This document shows positions 15,440 through 24,000 of a stretch of DNA of 64,000 nucleotides, one piece after another (the first letter of the stretch is position 1; each line of letters starts with the position of its first letter). The stretch is taken from positions 1 to 64,000 of the forward strand of contig NZ_JACXJA010000048.1 in the NCBI RefSeq assembly GCF_014705615.1, read 5' to 3'. The notes under the pieces are model-generated. The model did no database searches, had not been told where the DNA came from, and saw nothing but the letters and a program-made list of their open reading frames with translations. The translations under genes and the position numbers were made by a program. The stretch comes from Paenibacillus oceani (lineage in GTDB: Bacteria > Bacillota > Bacilli > Paenibacillales > NBRC-103111).

Positions 15440-16667
15440 GGCGGCCCGCTCCCTTCGACCCTGCCGGAACGGCTGTCTGCGGCTCTGCACCGCCGTTGTC
15501 TCCGTCTCCGTTCGCAGCGTCAGACGCCGGCCCGGCACCTGCTTCCGGCTCTTCCACGCCGCCACGGTGTCCGCCATCGCCGGATTCGCCGTTCCCATCC
15601 CGCTTGTCCGGGTCCGGCCCGGACCGCTCGGGCGCTGGCGAATCGCTCCGCGCTTCCGCCGAACCGGACTTGTAAATCTCCCGTACGATATCGTCCGTGT
15701 TCGGCTCGAGGATACTCACATCCCCGACTTCGACCGCTCCGACTACCCGGCTGAGCACCACCGAGACGGGGGCCGCTTCGAACGGCACCCATACACTAGC
15801 CGCAAGCTCATTTTCTTTGCTCCACGTTACGCCGAGCCCTTCGGTCAATCCGTTCAGCGTATCCAGCGAGACCGGCTCGTGCAGACGGAACGTAATTTCC
15901 CGGCCTTTGCCCCAACGTGTCTTCAGCTCTTCGAGATTGCCATCATAAATAATGTTGCCGTCGTCCAGCATAATGACGCGCGTACATAACGCTTCAATAT
16001 CCTGCAGGTCATGCGTCGTGAGCAAAATCGTCGTGCCGTACTGACGGTTCATCTGTTTAAGAAATTCGCGAATTTCCGTCTTCACGACAATATCGAGTCC
16101 GATCGTTGGCTCGTCCAGAAACAAAATATCCGGGTTGTGAAGCAGGGAAGCCGCCAGCTCGCAGCGCATCCGTTGTCCCAGACTCAGCTTGCGGACGGGA
16201 CGATGGAGCAGATCGCCGAGCTGGAGCCGGTCCGTCAGCTCGCCCAGCCGCTGCCGGTATTCCGCTTCGGGCACCCGGTACACTTTGCGCAGCAGCTGGA
16301 ACGACTCGACGACGCCGATATCCCACCACAGCTGGCTTCGCTGCCCGAATACGACGCCGATCCGCCGGACGAACTTCTCCCGTTCCTTGTACGGGACATA
16401 TCCGCCCACCTCGAGATCGCCGGAGGTCGGAACGAGTATGCCTGTCAGCATTTTGATCGTGGTCGATTTGCCCGCCCCGTTCTCGCCGATATAGCCGCAT
16501 ATTTCCCCTTTCGGGATCGTGAAACTGATATCCTTGACCGCGGCAACCTCCGTATATTCGCGCTTGAATAGGTCGCGGAGCGCGCCTTTTAGTCCTTCCC
16601 GGTTTTTCTGAACGCGAAATTGTTTGCGCAGATTTTGAACTTTTATCGCGATAGACGCGTCTGTCAT
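15432..16667 (-). CDS. ABC transporter ATP-binding protein with acidic C-terminal tail
   Basis: 411 residues from the ATG at 16667, preceded by AGGAGG. Walker A is GENGAGKST (residues 61-69), the signature LSLGQRM, Walker B ILFLDEPTIGLD and the H-loop TTHD, all intact. After about residue 333 comes a tail of some 78 residues rich in G, D, E, S, P and A, probably disordered and unlike the usual 330-residue size of this family. The stop overlaps the start of the first permease gene, indicating translational coupling. It energises export by the two ABC-2 permeases. Confidence 0.92.
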   Translation of the reverse strand: MTDASIAIKVQNLRKQFRVQKNREGLKGALRDLFKREYTEVAAVKDISFTIPKGEICGYIGENGAGKSTTIKMLTGILVPTSGDLEVGGYVPYKEREKFVRRIGVVFGQRSQLWWDIGVVESFQLLRKVYRVPEAEYRQRLGELTDRLQLGDLLHRPVRKLSLGQRMRCELAASLLHNPDILFLDEPTIGLDIVVKTEIREFLKQMNRQYGTTILLTTHDLQDIEALCTRVIMLDDGNIIYDGNLEELKTRWGKGREITFRLHEPVSLDTLNGLTEGLGVTWSKENELAASVWVPFEAAPVSVVLSRVVGAVEVGDVSILEPNTDDIVREIYKSGSAEARSDSPAPERSGPDPDKRDGNGESGDGGHRGGVEEPEAGAGPASDAANGDGDNGGAEPQTAVPAGSKGAGRLA

Positions 16668-16968
16668 TATGATTCCTCCTACATGAAACGAGTGCAAACG
16701 ACAAGCTCCGCCAACGTGCCCGGGCCCGGATTCCGTTGATGCCAAGCCAACTTTTGGCTGCTGGTCGCCGGCGGGTCCATTGAAATTCCGCATCCGTCAA
16801 GGCTCGGGGTTGCGACGGTTATTCCCCGGCACGTATAATGGAGTAGGCGCTTGATGATATTGCCGCACATTTTGGATACATTAATTTTGTTGAACGATCC
16901 CGAATTTTATGATACACGAAAACAGCGCCAGAAGGAAAAGTCGAACCGGGTCTAAAGGAGTTGGAAGC
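16668..16968. promoter_or_regulatory. Divergent intergenic region
   Basis: The region between the ABC exporter operon (minus) and the LytR-CpsA-Psr gene (plus) must hold promoters for both. On the plus strand a TATGAT at about 16906 could be a -10, but no good -35 is at the right distance. I see no operator or RNA element. Confidence 0.35.
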
Positions 16969-18570
16969 ATGTGGAGAAAGGTGAAATGGATCGCGTTGTC
17001 CCTCACGGCGGTCATCCTATGCGTCGTCGGCTATTATGGATATTCTTTATACCAATTCGGCAATCATATTCAGGAAAAGCAGGATGATCCGCTTTTCTCT
17101 CAGTTCAAACCTCAGCCGACGAGCCAGAAGGAAGAGGCTCCGCCGAAATGGGAGGGCAAGGAGCGGGTCAACATTTTGCTGCTCGGGGCAGACGCCCGCG
17201 GGCTTTCCAAAAACGAGGTGCCCCGATCCGATACGATCATGGTGGTCTCCGTCGATCCGGTAACCAAAAAAGCGAATTTATTCTCCATCCTTCGCGATAC
17301 TTACCTGAAAATACCCGGACATGGCGATGATAGAATCAACGCCGCTCTCGCTAACGGCGGCCCGAATCTGGCGATGAAGACGGTAGGCGACCTGCTCGGC
17401 CTGTCGATCCAATATTACGTTTACACCGACTTCCAGGGCTTTATGGCGCTTGTAGACGCCATCGGCGGAATCGAGCTCGAAGTCGAGAAGGATATGAAGT
17501 ACCGCGATTCGGAAGAGCCCGAATTCGACATTAATTTGAAAAAAGGGCTTCAGCATATGGACGGCAAAACCGCCCTCCAGTACGTGCGCTTCCGTCATGA
17601 CGCGATGTCTGACTATTCGCGGACCGAACGCCAGCGCAAATTCATGACGGCCGTCGCCGAGGAGCTTCAGACAACTTCTTCGATCTTGCGTCTGCCGAGC
17701 ATTTTGAACAAAATCGATCCTTACATCACGACCAACATATCCATTACCGATATGATCAAGCTCGGTTCGCTCGGATTTGAAGTCAAAGCCCAGGGCATCA
17801 ACAGCCAGCAAATCCCTCCGCTGAACCTGCTGCAGGAGGACAATATCGGGGGCGCTTCCGTTATTACAGTCAACAAGCAGAAGCTGCATCAGTTCGTCAA
17901 AAACCAGCTGGAGCGCACCTCCTCTTCCGACGATACCGAAACGGAAGGAACTGAGCCGGAGCGGAACGGATCGGGCTCTGCTTCGAGCACGAACGGCGGC
18001 GGCACTCCCGCAAGAAGCGGATCTTCGTCAAGCAGCAGCGGCGTAACCGCAGGCGGCAGCGACAAGTCCGGCACCAGCTCGGGCGCGACGTCCGGCGGGA
18101 CGAAGACCGGGGCTTCGGGCGGCAGCAGCACGACGGGGACCGGGACAAGCTCCACCAAACCGCCGAGCAGCACCGGAAGCACGAAGCCGGGTACCGCGTC
18201 CGGCAGCACTTCCGGTTCATCCGCGGTGAAGCCCGACACCGGAACGGCAGGCTCCGGCACTACGAACGGCGCCAAGAAGCCGGACGACTCCACCTCGACA
18301 GGCGCGCCGGGCACGGGCAATAAGCCGGACGCCGGGGAAGGCAAAACCGGCTCAGGCAGTACGCCAAGCGGCACGAAACCGGAAAAACCGATCGATATTA
18401 CGATCATTCCCGACGGTACCGGTAACGGCATTCCGCAGAAGCCGTCCCAAGGAACCGGCGGCGGTACGAACGGATCTGCTGGAGGTTCGCCGGCAAGCAG
18501 CGGCTCAACAGGTGGCGGCACTTCCGGCGGATCGTCCTCGACCACGCCGAAAACCGGCACCAGCTCTTAG
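16969..18570 (+). CDS. LytR-CpsA-Psr family cell-wall glycopolymer ligase
   Basis: 533 residues from the ATG at 16969, preceded by AAAGGAG. A membrane anchor (residues 6-27) is followed by the LCP domain (about 60-300) with the conserved LLLGADARG, RSDTIMVVSVDP, DRINAALANGG and LQYVRFRHD segments. These enzymes transfer undecaprenyl-linked polymers such as teichoic acids to peptidoglycan outside the membrane. From about residue 323 on, a 210-residue tail is almost entirely S, G, T, P, K and A, with GTG/GTS-like repetition. It is likely an extended wall-spanning linker and is unusual in length. A strong terminator follows. Confidence 0.93.
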   Translation: MWRKVKWIALSLTAVILCVVGYYGYSLYQFGNHIQEKQDDPLFSQFKPQPTSQKEEAPPKWEGKERVNILLLGADARGLSKNEVPRSDTIMVVSVDPVTKKANLFSILRDTYLKIPGHGDDRINAALANGGPNLAMKTVGDLLGLSIQYYVYTDFQGFMALVDAIGGIELEVEKDMKYRDSEEPEFDINLKKGLQHMDGKTALQYVRFRHDAMSDYSRTERQRKFMTAVAEELQTTSSILRLPSILNKIDPYITTNISITDMIKLGSLGFEVKAQGINSQQIPPLNLLQEDNIGGASVITVNKQKLHQFVKNQLERTSSSDDTETEGTEPERNGSGSASSTNGGGTPARSGSSSSSSGVTAGGSDKSGTSSGATSGGTKTGASGGSSTTGTGTSSTKPPSSTGSTKPGTASGSTSGSSAVKPDTGTAGSGTTNGAKKPDDSTSTGAPGTGNKPDAGEGKTGSGSTPSGTKPEKPIDITIIPDGTGNGIPQKPSQGTGGGTNGSAGGSPASSGSTGGGTSGGSSSTTPKTGTSS

Positions 18571-18623
18571 AAACTTTGGAACCGTTCTAGTTTTAGTACA
18601 CTTTGACGAATGGCAATAACACT

Positions 18624-18656
18624 CACTACAGCCGGCAACGGCTGTAGTGATTTTTT
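18624..18656 (+). terminator. Terminator after LCP gene
   Basis: CACTACAGCCG and CGGCTGTAGTG form a perfect 11-bp stem over a GCAA tetraloop, followed by ATTTTTTG. Confidence 0.93.
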
Positions 18657-18810
18657 GTTGGGCAACAGGTACAATGAGACTGCAGCAAGATGATTCCCGA
18701 AAGATCCACACCTGCTTCCATCCAAAACGCGATTCAGAAGCAGCAGCCACCCCCTCCTTACGGCTCTGCAGCGAATTCGGTTTGAATTCATATAGGAGAT
18801 GATATTGCAA

Positions 18811-20142
18811 ATGAGTATGATCCAGCAACCAGACCGGAAACAATCCGCACAGCTGTACGAAGAGGCACAACGACATATCGTCGGCGGGGTAAACAGTCCT
18901 TCCCGATCGTTCAAGGCGGTGGGCGGCGGGGCGCCTGTCTTTATGCAGCGGGCGCAAGGAGCTTACTTCTGGGACGTCGACGGCAACCGCTACATCGATT
19001 ATATGGCCGCTTATGGTCCGATCATCCTCGGACATGCGCATCCTCATGTAACCGAGGCGATCTGTACAGCGGCTGCAAACGGCACGTTGTACGGCACTCC
19101 GACCGAACTGGAGATTACGTTCGCCCGGATGCTGAAAGAAGCCGTTCCTTCTATGGACAAAGTCCGCTTCGTCAACTCGGGGACGGAGGCGGTCATGACG
19201 ACGATCCGCGTCGCCCGGGCATACACCGGACGGGATAAAATCATTAAATTCGCCGGCTGCTATCACGGCCATTCCGATCTCGTCCTCGTCGCCGCAGGCT
19301 CCGGCCCTTCGACGCTCGGCATTCCCGACAGTGCCGGCATACCGGTCAGCATCGCGAAGGAAGTCATCACCGTTCCCTATAACGATCTGCCGGCGCTGGA
19401 GGCGGCCCTCGAACGCTGGGGCGACGAAGTGGCCGCCGTTATGGTGGAGCCGATCGTCGGCAATTTCGGGATGGTCATGCCGGAGTCCGGCTTCCTGGAA
19501 GGCTTGTGCAGGCTGACGCGGGCTCACGGCGCTCTCGTCATCTACGACGAAGTGATCGTCGCCTTCCGGCTGCATTACGGAGCGGCCCAGACGTATGCGG
19601 GGGGACACTTCCCCGATCACGCCGCTATCGAGCCCGACCTGACCGCCATGGGCAAAATTATCGGCGGCGGCCTGCCGATCGGCGCTTACGGCGGACGCCG
19701 CGACATTATGGAGCGGGTCGCTCCGCTTGGCCCCGCCTACCAGGCAGGGACGATGGCTGGCAACCCCGCCTCCATTGCCGCCGGCATCGCCTGTCTGGAG
19801 ACGCTTCGCCAGCCGGGCGTATACGAGCGGATGAGCGCCTTGTCGGAGAAGCTGGCTGCCGGTATCGCAGACGGCGCTCTCAGGCACGGCATACCGCTGA
19901 CGATTAACCGGATCGGCGGCGCTTTCTCCACTCATTTCTGCGATCATCCGGTCCGCAATTACGAGGATGCGCAGCAGACGGACGGAGAACAATTCGCCTT
20001 GTTTTTCCGGCTGATGTTGAATCAAGGCATCTGTCTCGCCCCGTCGAAATACGAAGCCTGGTTTTTGACGACCGCCCATACGGATGCGGATATCGACGCT
20101 ACCATCGAAGCGGCCGACCGCGCTTTTTCCGCTATGAAATAA
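18811..20142 (+). CDS. hemL: Glutamate-1-semialdehyde 2,1-aminomutase
   Basis: 443 residues; PLP enzyme converting glutamate-1-semialdehyde to 5-aminolevulinate for haem and other tetrapyrroles. The [18 protein letters not shown] opening, [13 protein letters not shown], and PLP-binding Lys282 in [18 protein letters not shown] are diagnostic. An AGGAG lies 12 bases before the ATG at 18811; a TTG at 18805 sits at better spacing, and the upstream ATG at 18799 directly abuts the AGGAG. The start is therefore uncertain by a few codons. It has its own terminator, and no other haem genes are nearby, which suggests a GsaB-type second copy, although that cannot be shown here. Confidence 0.93.
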   Translation: MSMIQQPDRKQSAQLYEEAQRHIVGGVNSPSRSFKAVGGGAPVFMQRAQGAYFWDVDGNRYIDYMAAYGPIILGHAHPHVTEAICTAAANGTLYGTPTELEITFARMLKEAVPSMDKVRFVNSGTEAVMTTIRVARAYTGRDKIIKFAGCYHGHSDLVLVAAGSGPSTLGIPDSAGIPVSIAKEVITVPYNDLPALEAALERWGDEVAAVMVEPIVGNFGMVMPESGFLEGLCRLTRAHGALVIYDEVIVAFRLHYGAAQTYAGGHFPDHAAIEPDLTAMGKIIGGGLPIGAYGGRRDIMERVAPLGPAYQAGTMAGNPASIAAGIACLETLRQPGVYERMSALSEKLAAGIADGALRHGIPLTINRIGGAFSTHFCDHPVRNYEDAQQTDGEQFALFFRLMLNQGICLAPSKYEAWFLTTAHTDADIDATIEAADRAFSAMK

Positions 20143-20157
20143 AATAGCTTTGTCCAC

Positions 20158-20207
20158 ATACACGAACATTCAATGAGACGATCTCATTCTATGTTCGTGT
20201 ATTTTTT
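20158..20207 (+). terminator. Terminator after hemL
   Basis: ATACACGAACAT pairs with ATGTTCGTGTAT, with an inner AATGAGA/TCTCATT stem, followed by six T residues. Confidence 0.93.
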
Positions 20208-20287
20208 GTGAAGGTTTATCCGACTAACGCGCACACTTCCATATCGTTCTAGGGGACTGATGTTTTCTGAAAATAATTGACATTTAC

Positions 20288-20316
20288 TTGAAGGATCGCA
20301 AAATTCGTGTTATGAT
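20288..20316 (+). promoter_or_regulatory. Promoter of glutamate synthase gene
   Basis: TTGAAG (20288-20293) and TATGAT (20311-20316) are 17 bases apart, a good housekeeping-sigma match. A start about seven bases later would give a leader close to 690 nt. Confidence 0.7.
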
Positions 20317-20322
20317 TCTTAG

Positions 20323-20560
20323 TGTAGTTTTTGATAGGATGATTTCTTCGCTATCCGGCCCATCCGGGCCAAAGAGGTGAGGTCATCCGGTCCCTTCGTC
20401 TCACCGGGCGGTCCCGCTTCGAAACGGCCGTTGGAAGCAGCCCACCCGTCCCCGAGAACCTTTGTACCGGATGTCGAACCGGCCCGTCCTCATGGACGGC
20501 AAAACGTTGTACACGCACGGCCGAATATTTTTTTCAACGTTAACCCTGTTTGTCACAACA
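20323..20560 (+). other. Structured part of the gltB leader
   Basis: The predicted leader contains several local stems: GGCCC/GGGCC, GGTGAG/CTCACC, a longer GGGC...GCCC arm enclosing GCTTC/GAAGC and the self-complementary AACGGCCGTT, and CCGTCC/GGACGG. A T7 run occurs near 20527. I could not match it to T-box, purine, lysine, glycine or other common leader classes by eye. Confidence 0.45.
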
Positions 20561-20564
20561 CCTG

Positions 20565-20827
20565 TTACCCATTTATAAACTAATACAACCTAAACCATTG
20601 AAACCAAAAACCAATAACCTATAACCCAAACAAAAACTCTAAACCAAAAACAAAAACCAAAAACCAAAACCCATAAACCTAAACCAAAAACCTAAAACCT
20701 AAAACCTTAAACCAATAACTCTAAATCAAAAACCCATTTAATCCCATAAACCAACCTTTATTCCATCTGAAACCAAAAACCAAAAACCAAAACCTTAAAC
20801 CCATTAAAAACCTACAACCCCTTAACC
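20565..20827 (+). repeat. 263-nt A/C-rich, nearly G-free tract
   Basis: Only two G residues (20600 and 20769) occur in 263 bases. The tract is made of loose heptamers such as ACCAAAA, ACCTAAA and AACCCAT. The opposite strand is therefore TTTTGG-rich. It has no reading frame of note and lies in the leader of glutamate synthase. Confidence 0.9.
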
Positions 20828-20949
20828 GAAAACCGGCGACCTATAATCCGACACGACAGCAGTGACTGATGCACAACAGGACTTAGGACATGACGTAACC
20901 GAAGAAGCGTACGTTTCTTTGTCGTCTGGCGAGGTTCTTTAACCCAATT

Positions 20950-21014
20950 AAGGAGGTCAGTAGGCCGGTGAAGGTTTTTTTAGGCTCCCTCGAAGTACCG
21001 GCTGAAATTATACT
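20950..21014 (+). promoter_or_regulatory. Displaced ribosome site and hairpin before gltB
   Basis: A perfect AAGGAGGT lies about 57 bases before the ATG at 21015, and no ribosome site lies at normal distance. Between them GCCGGT pairs with ACCGGC (enclosing a T7 run), which would shorten the gap to about 18 bases. The arrangement could be a structure-dependent initiation signal. Confidence 0.45.
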
Positions 21015-24000
21015 ATGCATACATCCATGATCAACGAGGGTCGTTTTCAGGACCTGTTAACGACCGAGCACGACAGCTGCGGCATTATTTGTATTATCGA
21101 AAAAGACGGCTACCCGTCTCGTGACAATATTCAGAAAACGATCGACGCGCTCGTCAAGATGGAGCACCGCTCCGGGTTTATCGACGGCGAAGGCGACGGC
21201 TGCGGCATTTTGACCGATATCCCGCGGGCGCTCTGGGCGAAACGTCTGGAAGACGCCGGCTTGTCCGGACAATTGGCCGAAGACCCGAACTTCTCGATCG
21301 CGCATATCTTCATTCCGCGCAAGCTGGATCAATCCGTAGCGGACATTCAAGAGACGATCCGTTCGATGTTCGCGGAGCGCGGCATTCGGATTCTGATCGA
21401 ACAAGAGGCGCAGACGGACAGCAGCGTGCTGGGCCGGAGCGGACGTCTCGACGAGCCGTGCTTCTGGCAGGTAGCCGCCCTGTGCGAGCAAGAAGGCGTA
21501 GTGGCAACCGATCACCTGTTCGAGCTGCATGCAGCGATCGAAGACCGCTTCACGGTGCACGTAGCTTCGCTCAGCAATGTGACGGCCGCTTACAAAGTGA
21601 TGGGCGCAGCGAGCATTTTGCCCAAATATTTTAAAGACACGCAAGATCCGTTGTTCGCGGCTCAAGTGACGATCGGCCACAACCGGTATTCGACGAACAC
21701 GCTGTCGAGCTTTTTCCGGGTCCAGCCCTTCTCCCTGCTCGGACATAACGGCGAGATCAATACGGTGAAAAAAATGCGTTACGAAGCCGACATGATCGGC
21801 GTACCGCTCGTCGACGGCGGAAGCGATTCGCAGGATATGAACCGGGTAATCGAGACCTTTATTCACCGTTTCGGGATGAGCCTGTTCGAAGCGATGGAGC
21901 TTGTCTTCCCGCCGATTCATAATGAAATCAAGCTGTTCCGTCCGGAATTGCAAGACTTGTATATGTATTATCGCCAGATCTGGGGCCATTATGCTCAAGG
22001 ACCGGCAGGCATCGTATCGCGCTACGGCAACGAGTGCGTATTCAGCGTAGACGCTCTCGGGCTCCGTCCGGTCTGGATGGTCGAAAGCGAGACGTCGCTT
22101 TATTTCTCCTCCGAGCAAGGCATCATCACGGTTGACGAAATGGTCGCCGAGCCAAAGCCTACCGCCCCGGGAGAGAAAATCGGCGTCGTGCTGACCCCTG
22201 GACATCCGGTTCGCGTCGTCCCTTACGGCGAGCTGCAAAGCCTCGTGCTGGAACGGACGAAGTCGCGCATCAACCTGCAAGGAATGGGCGGCCACTTGTC
22301 TTTCGGCAAGACGGATGCAGCTGTCGAGCGGTTCCCTAAAGTTGCCGCTACCGATAATGTGTACAGCGCGTTCGGCTGGGACCGCGACGGCATCCAGATG
22401 ATCGAATCGATGGCGCAGACGGGCGCCGAGCCGATCCGTTCGCTCGGACACGACGCTCCGCACGCGGCCATTCATTGGGAACGTCAGAACATTCCCGATT
22501 TTATTAAAGAGAGCGTAGCCGTCGTCACGAATCCGGCAATCGACCGCGACCGCGAGCAGGAGCATTTCTCCACCCGCGTTATCATCGGACGCCGTCCTTC
22601 CGTCTACGGGCAGCCGGGCAGCGAGACACGGTTCGAGATTATGGCGCCGATGGTGCTCGAAGGCGAGAACGGGATCGGGTCGCTGGAAGAGATCGGCCAT
22701 ATGTCGCTGGAGCAAATTATCGCGGAATGCCGGAAACAGGGCGAACACGCGGTGGCGGGCTTATCGCTGTCGTTCAAGCGCGGATCGTCGCTTCAGGGCG
22801 CTCTGAACCAGCTTGCACTGGATGCTGTCGACGCCGTCCGAAACGGCGCGGTCCTTGTGCTGCTCGACGACGCGGCCGTGCATCAGGACGACAACCTGTG
22901 GATGGACCCGCATCTGGCTATCTCCAGGATCGATGTTGCGCTGCGCGCCGTCAAGCTCGGGTCCGGCGACAACTTGCGCCGCCGCGCTTCGATTGCGGTC
23001 CGTTCCGCTTCCATCCGCAATCTGCACGATATTGCGCTGGCCTGCGGTCTGGGCGCGGAAATCGTCTCTCCTTACATCCTGTTCGAGACGGCCGCTGTCA
23101 AAGACGGCGCCGCTGCAGCCCGCAAAGTGCTGCTGACTCTTCAAAAAGGGCTGGAGAAAGTGATCTCCACGATCGGAACGCACGAGCTGCGCGGTTATAC
23201 CCGCTTCTTCTCCTCGATCGGATTAAAGCCGGAGCTGGCGGAAGTGCTTGATATCGTTAATTATTTAGGCAGCGAACAAGCGGGCACCGGCTATGCCGAG
23301 CTGGAGAAGGAAGCCGAAGCTCGCTGGACGGATTATCACAATCCGAAGGCGAAAGCGGCGAAAAATTTCCGTTTCTTCCAGCGGATGTGGAAAGCGCTCG
23401 GCGACGCCGCATCGGGCGAAGCGCCTTACAGCGAATACCGCGACAAGCTGTATGAGGAAGAAAAGAAAAATCCGATCTCGATTCGTCACGTCGCCGAATT
23501 CGATTATGATAAGTCGGGGCGCAAGCCGGTCGATCCGTCCGAAGTCGATATTTCGGTCGGCAAGCACAGCCTGCCGATGCTCATCTCCTCCATGTCGTTC
23601 GGTTCGCAGAACGAAACGGCGTTCCGTGCCTATGCGGAAGCCGGCGAACGCCTTAACATGGTGACGATGAACGGTGAAGGCGGAGAGATCAAAGATATGC
23701 TCGGCCGCTACAAGCGGACCCGCGGAGCCCAGGTCGCGTCCGGACGTTTCGGCGTCAACGTCGAGCTGGCGAACGCCGTGGCGTTCCTTGAGATCAAGAT
23801 CGGCCAAGGCGCAAAGCCGGGCGAAGGCGGCCATCTGCCGGGTTCCAAGGTTACCGCCAAAATCGCCGCAGCCCGTAATGCGACGATCGGCTCCGACCTG
23901 ATCTCGCCATCGAACAACCATGACATTTATTCGATCGAGGATCTGGCGCAGCTGATCTCCGAGCTGAAGGAAGCAAGCGGCCGCAAGGCGCAAATTATCG

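Noticed and set aside
18505-20169. 554-codon minus-strand frame
   Set aside because: Antisense to hemL and runs through two plus-strand terminators; not credible.
20323-20560. T-box or known riboswitch in the gltB leader
   Set aside because: The T-box TGGNACCGCG motif is absent (only a TGTACCGGATG-like string) and no terminator/antiterminator pair precedes the start; reported only as an unclassified structured leader.
20565-20827. Telomere or linear-replicon end
   Set aside because: The CCAAAAA-like words are irregular and lie inside a continuous chromosomal gene context between a promoter and gltB.
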